Positions 10,158 to 18,253 of a stretch of DNA of 64,000 bases are shown in pieces. The notes beneath the pieces were generated by a model. That model searched no databases. It saw only the letters and a list, made by a program, of their open reading frames with translations, and had not been told where the DNA came from. Each line of letters opens with the position of its first letter. Position 1 is the first letter of the stretch. The stretch spans positions 186,001 through 250,000 of the forward strand of contig NZ_CP059208.1 in the NCBI RefSeq assembly GCF_014252055.1, in the 5' to 3' direction. The translations under genes were made by a program, and so were the position numbers. Source of the stretch: Blattabacterium cuenoti (GTDB lineage: Bacteria; Bacteroidota; Bacteroidia; Flavobacteriales; Blattabacteriaceae).

Positions 10158-10760
10158 ATGAAAAAAAGTTTTCTAATTATTATTTCTTCTATTTTTATAT
10201 TTTTAATTTCAATAGGAATATGGAGTATAAATATCTATAACGAATTAGTAAAACTAAATGAAAATATAAAAACACAATGGGGACAAGTTGAAAATGTTTA
10301 CCAACGTAGATTGGAATTGATTCCAAACTTAGTAAACACTGTCAAGGGTTCTGCAAATTTTGAAAAAAATACATTAAACCAAATTATAGAATCTAGATCT
10401 AAAGCTACTTCTATAAGTGTAAATCCAAATAATTTGAATCAAAATCAAATAAACAAATTCCAAAAAGCACAGGATGGATTAAATCATTCTATAAACAGAT
10501 TTTTATTAATAGTAGAAAACTATCCACAATTAAAGTCTACACAAAATTTTTCAGAATTACAAAATCAATTAGAAGGGACAGAAAATCGTATTAATATAGA
10601 GAGAATTCGTTTTAATGAAAAAGTTAACAATTTCAATACTTACAGAAATCAATTTCCAAAAATTGTTATTGCAAATTATTTTTCAGATTTCAAAGAAAAA
10701 GGGTATTTCAAATCTAAAATAGGATCAGAAAAATCTCCATCTGTAGATTTTTCTGATTAA
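10158..10760 (+). CDS. lemA: LemA family membrane protein
   Basis: Small membrane-anchored protein of unknown biochemical role. It has 200 residues with one N-terminal transmembrane segment (about 4-25) and then a helical domain. The family signature is ENVYQRRLELIPNLVNTVKG at about residues 46-65, and FSELQNQLEGTENRINIERIRFNE follows the LemA pattern. The next gene, 22 nt downstream, encodes a TPM-domain protein. LemA and TPM-domain genes are often adjacent in bacteria, which supports both calls. Confidence 0.92.
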   Translation: MKKSFLIIISSIFIFLISIGIWSINIYNELVKLNENIKTQWGQVENVYQRRLELIPNLVNTVKGSANFEKNTLNQIIESRSKATSISVNPNNLNQNQINKFQKAQDGLNHSINRFLLIVENYPQLKSTQNFSELQNQLEGTENRINIERIRFNEKVNNFNTYRNQFPKIVIANYFSDFKEKGYFKSKIGSEKSPSVDFSD

Positions 10761-10782
10761 AAAATAATATTTCTCAAAGAAT

Positions 10783-11523
10783 ATGATAAAATTTATTAAT
10801 TTATTATTCATATTATTATTAATTTCAGTATTATTATACACAGATTCAGCTAAAGGACAATTTAATATACCAACCCCACCCAAAAAAATAATCCCTATTC
10901 AGGATTATGTAGGAATTTTATCAAACATAGAAATAGAAAAATTAAATAAAAAATTAATTCTTTATTCTAAAGAAACATCTACAGAAATTTTAGTTACAAT
11001 AATCCAAGATCTTCATGGAGAAGATCCAAATTTTTTAGCTATAAAATGGGGAGAGAAATGGAAAATAGGAAAATTGCATAAAAATAATGGAATTATAATC
11101 TTATTATCTGTAAATGATAAAAAAATATCTATTCAAAACGGATATGGAATAGAACCATATTTAACTGATTTATCAACTATAAAAATTATAAAAAAAGTAA
11201 AACCATTACTAAAAAATAATTTTTATTATCAAGCTATAGATTTAAGTCTTCAAAATATATTTCAAATATTACAGGGAAAATTTAAAAAAGAAAATAAAAA
11301 AATAACTAGTAAATCATACTACTTAGGTTATATTTTTTTATTTTTAGTTATACTACTTATTTTTTTAAAAATAGGTGATCCATCTTTATTAAATACATTA
11401 TTTTTTATCAATTTTTTATTCCCATTAAATAAAAATTTTAATGATGATGAAAATGAAGATGATTTCGATAGTTTTGGAGGTGGAGGAAATTTTGGAGGTG
11501 GAGGAAGTAGTGGAAATTGGTAA
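10783..11523 (+). CDS. TPM-domain (DUF477/YgcG-like) membrane protein
   Basis: The 246-residue protein has an N-terminal signal or anchor (about 1-25), a TPM domain (about 35-165) with the typical openings IIPIQDYVGILS and WGEKWKIGKLHKNNGIIILLSV, a transmembrane segment near 180-200, and a glycine-rich tail ending FGGGGNFGGGGSSGNW. That tail type is common in this family. The function is not settled; roles in envelope or respiratory complex maintenance have been proposed for relatives. It is probably co-transcribed with the lemA-like gene and converges on valS with 5 nt between the stops. Confidence 0.88.
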   Translation: MIKFINLLFILLLISVLLYTDSAKGQFNIPTPPKKIIPIQDYVGILSNIEIEKLNKKLILYSKETSTEILVTIIQDLHGEDPNFLAIKWGEKWKIGKLHKNNGIIILLSVNDKKISIQNGYGIEPYLTDLSTIKIIKKVKPLLKNNFYYQAIDLSLQNIFQILQGKFKKENKKITSKSYYLGYIFLFLVILLIFLKIGDPSLLNTLFFINFLFPLNKNFNDDENEDDFDSFGGGGNFGGGGSSGNW

Positions 11524-11528
11524 TTAGT

Positions 11529-14162
11529 TTATTTCATTTTTTTTATGTATTCCAAATTTTTTTTTAAATTATTTATTTTTTCTAAAGTATCACTTTCCTT
11601 TTTTCTTTCTTTTAAAAGAAGTTCTCTAGGAACAGATTTTAAATATCTATCATTAGACAAATTTTGTCTAATTGTAGATAATAAATTGCAAAAATATTTA
11701 ATTTTTTTCTCTAAATGAACAATATTATTACGGGATACAGAATTTTTATTTATGGATAAATAAAATTTATCCTTTCCTAAAAAAAATGGAATAAATGAAA
11801 TATTAACAGGTTCTTTTGATACAGAAATTATTTTAGTTAAATTCGATAATTTCAATATAATTGAATCATATATTTTGTTATCTTTTTTATTTTCTACATA
11901 TAATAAAAGACTTTCCTTATAAGAAATATTTACCATATTTCTTATATGACGTATTTTTGATATCACCTTAGTTGTTCTTTCAAAACAATATAAAACATTA
12001 TTATCATAAATATTTTTTTTTGGCCAGGAAGAAATAGTTAAAGCTTCTTCTTTTTTTCTTTTACCAATAATATTCCAAATCTCTTCTGAGATAAAAGGCA
12101 TGTATGGATGTAACAATTTTAATATATTTTCAAACCAAAAAATTGTATTAAAATAAACTATTTTCGATATGATTTTATTATTAGGTTTAACAATTTCTAG
12201 GTACCATGAACAAAAATCATACCATATAAACTTATACAAAATCATTAATGATTCATCAAATCTATATTCCTTGAAAAAGTTTTCAAAAGAGTCTAGAACA
12301 GAATAAAAACGATTTTTAATCCACAACATAGCAATTTTAGATGATTCATAAATATTTTCATTTTCATCTATATTCCAACTTTTTATCAAACGAAAAGCAT
12401 TCCATATCTTATTAGAAAAGTTACTTCCTTGTAAACATATCTCTTCATTAAAATGAAAATCTTTTCCTGCACTAGTTTTTAATATAAGTCCCATACGAAT
12501 AGCATCTGCTCCATATTTTTCAATTAAATCTATTGGATTTGGAGAATTATTTAATGATTTTGATATTTTATTATTTTCAGAATCTCTAATAATTCCAGTA
12601 AAATAAACTTTTTTAAATGGTTTACTTTTTTTGAAAAAAAAACCTGATATAATCATGCGAGCAATCCAAAAGAATAATATATCAGAACCTGTTACCATAT
12701 CCTCTATTGGATAATAATAGCGTATTTCATCATTTTTAGGATATATAATTCCATTAAATACAGATACTGGTAATAACCAAGAAGAAAACCAAGTATCTAA
12801 AACATCTTTATCTTGCCATATTTTTATATGTGGATTTTTAGTTTTAAATTTAGCTTTCTCCAAAGCTATTTTAAAATTTTCCGCTACTACAAAATCATAA
12901 TCTCCATTTCCATAATAATAAACAGGAATACGATGTCCCCACCATAATTGTCTAGATATATTCCAATCTTTTATATTATTCATCCACTGAAAATAACTTT
13001 TTTTTAATTCATTTGGATGAAATTTGATGTCTCCATTTTTTACGGATTCTATAGCGGGAACAGACAGTTTTTTCATTTTTAAGAACCATTGTAGAGATGA
13101 TTTCTGTTCTATGACAGAAAATGTTCTTTCTGAAAAACCAATTTTTTGTTTTAATTTTTCACAACGAACAAAAAAACCAAATTTTTTTAAATCTTCAATA
13201 ATCTTTTTCCTTGCGTCAAAACGATCCATTCCCCTATATACGGAGGGACATTTTTCATTTAGAGTAGCATCATCATTAAAGATATCAATTATATCTAACT
13301 GATGTTTATCAGCAATGTTTTTATCATTAATATCATGCGCTGGAGTTACTTTTAAACAACCTGTTCCAAAATTCATATCTACATATGAATCCTGTATAAT
13401 AGGAATAAATTTATTAGTCATTGGTATTTCAGCATATTTTCCTTTTAAATTATAATAACGAGTATCATTTGGATGAATACAGATAGCCGTATCTCCAAAC
13501 ATTGTTTCAGGACGAGTTGTTGCTATAGTAACGTAGTTCTCTTCATATTGTATTTTGTATCTGATATAATAAAGTCTACCTATCTGTTCTTTATAAAGAA
13601 CTTCTTCATTAGAAATAGTAGTTTTAGCTTCTGGGTCCCAATTTACAACATGATCCCCTCTGTATATATATCCTTTATTATATAAATCAATAAAAGCTCT
13701 TATAACGGATTTTGATAGTTTTTCATTCATTGTAAACTGAATACGACTCCAGTCACAGGAACATCCTAATCTTTTTAGTTGATTAAATATAATATTCTTA
13801 TGCTTTTTTGTCCATTCTAAAACAAAAGATAAAAATTTTCTTCTCCCCAAGATTTCTTTAGAAAGTCCTTTTTCTTTTAATAAAGAAACAATTTTTGCTT
13901 CTGTTGCAATAGAAGCATGATCTGTACCAGGAATCCAACAAGAATTATATCCATTCATTCTAGCATATCTAATCAATATATCTTGAATAGTATTATTTAA
14001 TATATGTCCTATATGAAGAATTCCAGTAATATTAGGAGGTGGCATTATTATGGTATAAGGAATTCGATCATCTGGAATAGATGAAAAATAATTACCATTT
14101 ATCCAATAATCATATATTTTTTTTTCTACTAATCTTGGGTTATATTTAATTGAAATATCCAT
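11529..14162 (-). CDS. valS: Valyl-tRNA synthetase
   Basis: Class I synthetase that charges tRNA-Val. It has 877 residues, normal length. The HIGH motif is in PPPNITGILHIGHILNNT near residues 41-58 and the KMSKS motif is KISKSLNN near 530. The editing (CP1) domain contains TTRPETMFGDTAI near 217 and GTGCLKVTPAHD near 270. The C-terminal coiled coil (about 810-877) is rich in Lys and Glu, as expected. It diverges from folA across 44 nt of AT-rich sequence. Confidence 0.97.
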   Translation of the reverse strand: MDISIKYNPRLVEKKIYDYWINGNYFSSIPDDRIPYTIIMPPPNITGILHIGHILNNTIQDILIRYARMNGYNSCWIPGTDHASIATEAKIVSLLKEKGLSKEILGRRKFLSFVLEWTKKHKNIIFNQLKRLGCSCDWSRIQFTMNEKLSKSVIRAFIDLYNKGYIYRGDHVVNWDPEAKTTISNEEVLYKEQIGRLYYIRYKIQYEENYVTIATTRPETMFGDTAICIHPNDTRYYNLKGKYAEIPMTNKFIPIIQDSYVDMNFGTGCLKVTPAHDINDKNIADKHQLDIIDIFNDDATLNEKCPSVYRGMDRFDARKKIIEDLKKFGFFVRCEKLKQKIGFSERTFSVIEQKSSLQWFLKMKKLSVPAIESVKNGDIKFHPNELKKSYFQWMNNIKDWNISRQLWWGHRIPVYYYGNGDYDFVVAENFKIALEKAKFKTKNPHIKIWQDKDVLDTWFSSWLLPVSVFNGIIYPKNDEIRYYYPIEDMVTGSDILFFWIARMIISGFFFKKSKPFKKVYFTGIIRDSENNKISKSLNNSPNPIDLIEKYGADAIRMGLILKTSAGKDFHFNEEICLQGSNFSNKIWNAFRLIKSWNIDENENIYESSKIAMLWIKNRFYSVLDSFENFFKEYRFDESLMILYKFIWYDFCSWYLEIVKPNNKIISKIVYFNTIFWFENILKLLHPYMPFISEEIWNIIGKRKKEEALTISSWPKKNIYDNNVLYCFERTTKVISKIRHIRNMVNISYKESLLLYVENKKDNKIYDSIILKLSNLTKIISVSKEPVNISFIPFFLGKDKFYLSINKNSVSRNNIVHLEKKIKYFCNLLSTIRQNLSNDRYLKSVPRELLLKERKKESDTLEKINNLKKNLEYIKKMK

Positions 14163-14206
14163 AATTTTATTAAAATTATAAAAAAAATTGAAATATTATA
14201 ATAATA

Positions 14207-14695
14207 ATGAAAATTATTATTGTTGCATCTGTATCAAAAAATAGATTTATAGGAAAAAATAACAAATTAATGTGGCATTTACCTAATGACTTAAAACGTT
14301 TTAAAACATTAACTGTTGGAGAAACTATAATTATGGGAAGAAAAACCTTTGATTCCATTGGAAAAATACTTCCAAATAGAGAAAATATTATTTTAACAAA
14401 AAATACGATTGGTTTTTTTAAAAAAAAAATAAAAACTATTTCTTCCATAAAAGAAATTATGGATTTTACCTATGATAGAATATTCATTATTGGAGGAGAA
14501 AAAGTGTATAGATCTATGATTGATAAAGCAGATATAATAGAATTAACATTAGTTCATAAAAAATTTAATGGAGATGCAAAATTTCCAATAATAAATAGAA
14601 AAAATTGGATAAAAGTACATGAATTTTTTTACGAAAAAGATGAAGATCACTTATATAATTACAGTTTTATAAGATTTGAAAAAAAAAATAATTAG
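14207..14695 (+). CDS. folA: Dihydrofolate reductase
   Basis: NADPH-dependent reduction of dihydrofolate to tetrahydrofolate. It has 162 residues, normal. It begins IIVASVSKNRFIGKNNKLMWHLPNDLKRFK, with the substrate-binding acidic residue D27-equivalent in LPNDLK. IIMGRKTFDSIG is the NADPH-binding stretch, and IFIIGGEKVYRSMI is the second dinucleotide motif. It supplies tetrahydrofolate for folD, metF and gcvH functions in the same window. Its stop is 6 nt from the convergent stop of the next gene. Confidence 0.95.
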   Translation: MKIIIVASVSKNRFIGKNNKLMWHLPNDLKRFKTLTVGETIIMGRKTFDSIGKILPNRENIILTKNTIGFFKKKIKTISSIKEIMDFTYDRIFIIGGEKVYRSMIDKADIIELTLVHKKFNGDAKFPIINRKNWIKVHEFFYEKDEDHLYNYSFIRFEKKNN

Positions 14696-14701
14696 AATTA
14701 T

Positions 14702-15349
14702 TTATTCTCTTCTATCCAATTCTTTTTTAATTTTTGCAGCTAATTCATAACACTCGTTGACAACAGCTTGATTTAATAGAGCGTTTAAATCTTTATCTGT
14801 CATTTTCTCTAAATCTTGTTGGCTTTTTTCATTAAAAAAAATGAAAATATTATTATCTCCAAATTCAGCATTTTCATTTTCTTTATCAATAGGAAATCCA
14901 TTTTCAAAATAAATTCCTGCTTGATCAAATATTTCTTTTGTTGTATAAATAGGTGCTTGGAATCTAACAGCTAAAGCAACAGCATCAGAAGTTCTAGATT
15001 CTATTTTATATTCCTTTTTTTTATTTTCTTCTTGATTTAGTTCATTTTCTTTTTCATTGTATTCAAATAAAATGTAAGAAAAAAATATTCCATTTATTAA
15101 TTTATAAATAACAACAGATTTTAATTTTATACAAAAAACTTGTGCAAAAGTGAAAAATAAATCATGAGTAAAAGATCTAGACGGATCTTTTTTACTAATA
15201 GCATAAGCAATAGATTGCGCTTGTACTCCTTCTATGATAATGGGAAGTTTTATTTTTCCAGATTCTTCTTCAAGTAACAATACGTATATTCCAGATTGTA
15301 TTTGACTTAAGGAAATTCCTCTTATAGCTAATTTTATAAATTCATCCAT
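14702..15349 (-). CDS. Bifunctional nuclease (BFN/DUF151) family protein
   Basis: The 215-residue protein has a BFN domain in about 1-150 (LLLEEESGKIKLPIIIEGVQAQSIA, SRSFTHDLF, RTSDAVALAVRFQAPIYT). The C-terminal segment from about 178 (EKMTDKDLNALLNQAVVNECYELAAKIKKEL) resembles a UvrB/UvrC motif helix pair. This architecture is common in Bacteroidetes. Nuclease activity has been reported for plant and hyperthermophile relatives; a role here is inference. The start is ATG with MDEFIKLA. Confidence 0.85.
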   Translation of the reverse strand: MDEFIKLAIRGISLSQIQSGIYVLLLEEESGKIKLPIIIEGVQAQSIAYAISKKDPSRSFTHDLFFTFAQVFCIKLKSVVIYKLINGIFFSYILFEYNEKENELNQEENKKKEYKIESRTSDAVALAVRFQAPIYTTKEIFDQAGIYFENGFPIDKENENAEFGDNNIFIFFNEKSQQDLEKMTDKDLNALLNQAVVNECYELAAKIKKELDRRE

Positions 15350-15584
15350 AGGAAAACAAAAATTATCTATTTTTAATAGATTTAAATTTCATACACTACA
15401 CTAATTTCATACACTACACTAAATAATTAAAATTAAATATAGGATATTTTTAGATTTTACAAAATCTATTGTTTATTTTATTTCATATTATATATTTTTT
15501 TCTATATTATATAATATATATAAAATTATTTATTTAACAAATTTTTTATATATTTAATTTCATTAAAATTTAAATTTTTTTATC
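15350..15584. other. AT-rich intergenic region with short repeats
   Basis: The gap lies between divergent genes. It holds two perfect 18-bp direct copies (15385-15402 and 15403-15420), a short inverted repeat at 15451-15468 and near-pure A/T stretches. I see no ORF, RNA gene or convincing TAnnTTTG box in it. It must contain the promoters of both flanking genes. Confidence 0.6.
15385..15420. repeat. Tandem direct repeat, 2 x 18 bp
   Basis: Two identical adjacent 18-mers (AATTTCATACACTACACT) lie about 36 nt upstream of the BFN-family gene start. Each is richer in C than its surroundings. It may be a replication-slippage product or a paired protein-binding site. Confidence 0.8.
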
Positions 15585-16166
15585 ATGAATATTCCAATAA
15601 AATCATTAATCTCCGCAATAATACTAGCATGTATTGTTATATCCTGCAATGATGATGATTCCTCAGAAGAAGAAAAATCGTTTTCTAACGATAATAATAC
15701 TTCAGTAGAAAAATCACTTCCTACACCTTCTCCAACTCCCCCTCCTATTGAATTTAAAAGCAAAGAGATAGAAGAGATATCTGAAAAAATAAAAGAAAAA
15801 GAAAAAAAACTAGAAAAATTAAAAAAAGAGAGTGATATCAGTTACGATGAATTTGAAGATTTGGTAAAATATCAAAAGGAGGTACTGAACGAAATAATAA
15901 AGAAAAAAAAGATAATGCGCTCCAAACAAAAAGGTTCAGAAGAAGAAATGAAAGCTAAAAAAGAATTTTTTAAAGAAAAAGAAGTTGCAAAAGGAAAATT
16001 AAAAGGTATTAGGGAAAAAAATATATTTTTAGGAAAATTATCAAAAATAATAAGAGAAGAGGATAGAGAAAAAGAAAAGTTAGAAAAGGAAAAGGAAGAA
16101 TTAATAAAAAAACTAAAAGAAAAGTTAGAAAAGGAAAAGTTAGAAAAAGAAAAAAACAATAACTAA
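15585..16166 (+). CDS. Putative lipoprotein with charged coiled coil, unrecognised
   Basis: I do not recognise this 193-residue protein. The N-terminus is a lipoprotein signal peptide: a hydrophobic stretch at 5-20 and a lipobox-like CIVISC with the modified Cys at about 21. Then come an acidic segment (NDDDSSEEE), a Pro/Thr linker (LPTPSPTPPP near 46-55) and about 135 residues rich in Lys and Glu with heptad-like spacing, probably coiled coil. The C-terminus carries repeated EKLEK units coded by in-frame 15-nt DNA repeats. It would be membrane-attached in the periplasm or outer membrane. It stands alone between a divergent gene and two tandem terminators. A structural envelope role is a guess. 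Confidence 0.75.
   Translation: MNIPIKSLISAIILACIVISCNDDDSSEEEKSFSNDNNTSVEKSLPTPSPTPPPIEFKSKEIEEISEKIKEKEKKLEKLKKESDISYDEFEDLVKYQKEVLNEIIKKKKIMRSKQKGSEEEMKAKKEFFKEKEVAKGKLKGIREKNIFLGKLSKIIREEDREKEKLEKEKEELIKKLKEKLEKEKLEKEKNNN
16074..16149 (+). repeat. In-frame DNA repeats encoding EKLEK units
   Basis: A 21-bp segment at 16074-16094 recurs exactly at 16119-16139 (45 nt offset, 15 codons), and a third, slightly diverged copy begins at 16134. All are in the reading frame, so the coiled-coil tail may grow or shrink by slippage without a frameshift. Confidence 0.75.
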
Positions 16167-16187
16167 TTTTAGTTATTGTTTTTTTTT
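16155..16187 (+). terminator. Intrinsic terminator 1 after the lipoprotein gene
   Basis: A perfect 10-bp stem (16155-16164 with 16171-16180), a 6-nt loop and a T-run to 16187. The stop codon of the lipoprotein gene lies at the end of the left arm and in the loop. Upstream A-tracts can extend the pairing. Confidence 0.85.
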
Positions 16188-16190
16188 GTA

Positions 16191-16230
16191 ACGGAAAAGA
16201 AAGATTATTCTTTCTTTTCCGTTCTTTTTT
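16191..16230 (+). terminator. Intrinsic terminator 2 in tandem
   Basis: A perfect 14-bp stem (16191-16204 with 16209-16222), a TTAT loop and a TCTTTTTT tail. It is the strongest hairpin in this neighbourhood and lies directly before pdhB, insulating pdhB from upstream transcription. Confidence 0.85.
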
Positions 16231-16275
16231 ATATATTTTTCCATAAAAAAGAATTTTATGCCTATTCATTATAAT

Positions 16276-17253
16276 ATGAAAGAAAAAACTTTCCGTCAAG
16301 TGATCGCAGAAGCTATGAGTGAAGAAATGAGAAGAGATAACTCTGTTTATCTTATGGGAGAAGAAGTAGCTGAATACAATGGTGCTTACAAAGCTTCCAA
16401 AGGAATGTTAGAAGAATTTGGTCCAAAAAGAGTCATTGATACCCCTATATCAGAATTAGGTTTTTCTGGAATAGGAATAGGTTCTGCAATGAATGGATGT
16501 AGACCTATAATTGAATTTATGACTTTTAATTTTTCTCTTGTAGCTATGGATCAAATTATTAACAATGCGGCAAAAATACGTTATATGAGTGGAGGACAAT
16601 GGAGTATTCCTATTGTTTTTAGAGGACCTACCGGATACGCAGGACAATTAGGAGCTACACATTCTCAATCATTTGAAAGCTGGTATGCAAGTTGCCCTGG
16701 ATTAAAAGTTATAATTCCATGTAATCCTTATGATGCTAAAGGTCTTTTAAAATCGGCAATAAGAGATAATAATCCAGTAATTTTTATGGAATCTGAACAA
16801 ATGTACGCAGATAAAATGATGATTCCAGAAAAAGAATACACTATTCCAATAGGAATAGCTGATATAAAAAAAAAAGGAACTGATGTTAGTTTAGTTTCTT
16901 TTGGGAAAATTATAAAAACAGCTATGAAAATAGCAAAAAAATTAGATAAAGAAAATATAAACGTAGAAGTTATAGATATTCGTACTATTCGACCATTAGA
17001 TTATGATTCTATATTGAATTCTGTAAAAAAAACAAATCGATTAGTAATCCTAGAAGAATCATGGCCGTTTTCATCTGTTGGTTCTGAAATTTCATATTTT
17101 GTACAAAAAAAAGCATTTGATTATTTAGATGCACCTATAAATAGAATAACACTATTAGATACACCTGCTCCTTATGCTTCTAATTTAATTAAAATTTGGT
17201 ATCCTAATGAAGAAAAAATAATAAAATCTATAAAAGAAACTCTTTACATATAA
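16276..17253 (+). CDS. pdhB: Pyruvate dehydrogenase E1 beta subunit
   Basis: Beta subunit of the thiamine-diphosphate E1 of the pyruvate dehydrogenase complex. I choose the ATG at 16276 (MKEKTFRQVIAEAMSEEMRRD) because family members begin there. An in-frame ATG at 16258 would add six residues; either is possible. Length is 325 residues. Motifs include YLMGEEVAEYNGAYKAS, FGPKRVIDTPISELGFSG and FRGPTGYAGQLGATHSQ, and the C-terminal domain has VIDIRTIRPLD and EESWPFSSVGSEI. The alpha subunit, E2 and E3 are not nearby. It contains an A10 tract (16866-16875) with the frame intact. Confidence 0.93.
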   Translation: MKEKTFRQVIAEAMSEEMRRDNSVYLMGEEVAEYNGAYKASKGMLEEFGPKRVIDTPISELGFSGIGIGSAMNGCRPIIEFMTFNFSLVAMDQIINNAAKIRYMSGGQWSIPIVFRGPTGYAGQLGATHSQSFESWYASCPGLKVIIPCNPYDAKGLLKSAIRDNNPVIFMESEQMYADKMMIPEKEYTIPIGIADIKKKGTDVSLVSFGKIIKTAMKIAKKLDKENINVEVIDIRTIRPLDYDSILNSVKKTNRLVILEESWPFSSVGSEISYFVQKKAFDYLDAPINRITLLDTPAPYASNLIKIWYPNEEKIIKSIKETLYI

Positions 17254-17279
17254 TATTAATTGATAAATCATCTTTTTAT

Positions 17280-18242
17280 CTAATAAATAGCTTGAACTAC
17301 TTGGTAAATATTTTCTGGTTTATCCATTGTATAATAATGAATAACTTTTACACCAGAATTTTTTAACTCTTTAGACTGATGTATAGCCCACTCAATTCCA
17401 ATATGGAATACCGTTTTTTTATCTTTAGCTTTTTCCACTTCTTTCACTAATTCATTAGGAATGCTTAGATAAAAACGAGCAGGAAGACTATTTAATTGAT
17501 GTTTGGATGAAATAGGTTTTATTCCTGGAATTATTGGTACAGAAATTCCTTCAGATCTACATTTCTTTACAAAAGAAAAATATTTTTTATTATCGAAAAA
17601 CATTTGAGTAACAATATAATCAGCTCCTGCATCAACTTTTTTTTTCAAAAAAAATAAATCACTCTCCATATTAGGAGCTTCTAAATGTTTTTCTGGATAT
17701 CCAGCTACTCCAACACAAAAATTAAATAATGGATAATTTTTTTGCTTAATAAAAGTCTTATCAAGATATTTTCCTTGATTCAAATTTTTTACTTGTTTTA
17801 CAAGTTCTACAGCATATCTATGTCCATCTTCTTTTGCAAAGAAACTCTTTTCAGAGTTAAGAGGATCACCTCTAAGAATTAAAACATTATCTATTCCTAA
17901 AAAATTAAGATCTATCAAAGCATTTTCTGTCATTTGTTTGTTAAAACCTCCGCAAATAAGATGCGGAACTGCATCTACACCATACTTATTCATAATAGCG
18001 GAACAAATCCCTACAGTCCCAGGTCTTCTGGATATTTTTTTCCTTTGTAAAAGACCATTTTCTTTTTCTACATAAATAAATTCTTCACGATGATAAGTAA
18101 CATCAATAAAAGGAGGATGAAACTCCATAAGAGGATCTAAAGTAGAAAAAATATCTTGAATATCATGTCCTCTTAAAGGAGGTAATATTTCAAAGGAAAA
18201 TAAACTATTTTTTGCATTATCTATATATTCAGTCACTTTCAT
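17280..18242 (-). CDS. metF: Methylenetetrahydrofolate reductase
   Basis: FAD enzyme that reduces 5,10-methylene-THF to 5-methyl-THF for methionine synthesis. It has 320 residues, close to the usual 290-320. The barrel has FSFEILPPLRG with the catalytic Glu near residue 18, VTYHREE, LILRGDPLN near 120 and DYIVTQMFFDN near 205. The C-terminus ends NIYQVVQAIY. It lies 11 nt after serS on the same strand and converges with pdhB. Confidence 0.95.
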   Translation of the reverse strand: MKVTEYIDNAKNSLFSFEILPPLRGHDIQDIFSTLDPLMEFHPPFIDVTYHREEFIYVEKENGLLQRKKISRRPGTVGICSAIMNKYGVDAVPHLICGGFNKQMTENALIDLNFLGIDNVLILRGDPLNSEKSFFAKEDGHRYAVELVKQVKNLNQGKYLDKTFIKQKNYPLFNFCVGVAGYPEKHLEAPNMESDLFFLKKKVDAGADYIVTQMFFDNKKYFSFVKKCRSEGISVPIIPGIKPISSKHQLNSLPARFYLSIPNELVKEVEKAKDKKTVFHIGIEWAIHQSKELKNSGVKVIHYYTMDKPENIYQVVQAIY

Positions 18243-18253
18243 ATGAAAAACTT

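Noticed and set aside
11441..11520. Glycine-rich repeat at the end of the TPM-domain gene as a possible mobile or satellite repeat
   Set aside because: It codes the FGGGG tail usual for this protein family.
15872..16299. Long minus-strand frames opposite the lipoprotein gene
   Set aside because: They are low-complexity Phe/Ser/Leu mirror images of A-rich coding sequence and run through both terminators.
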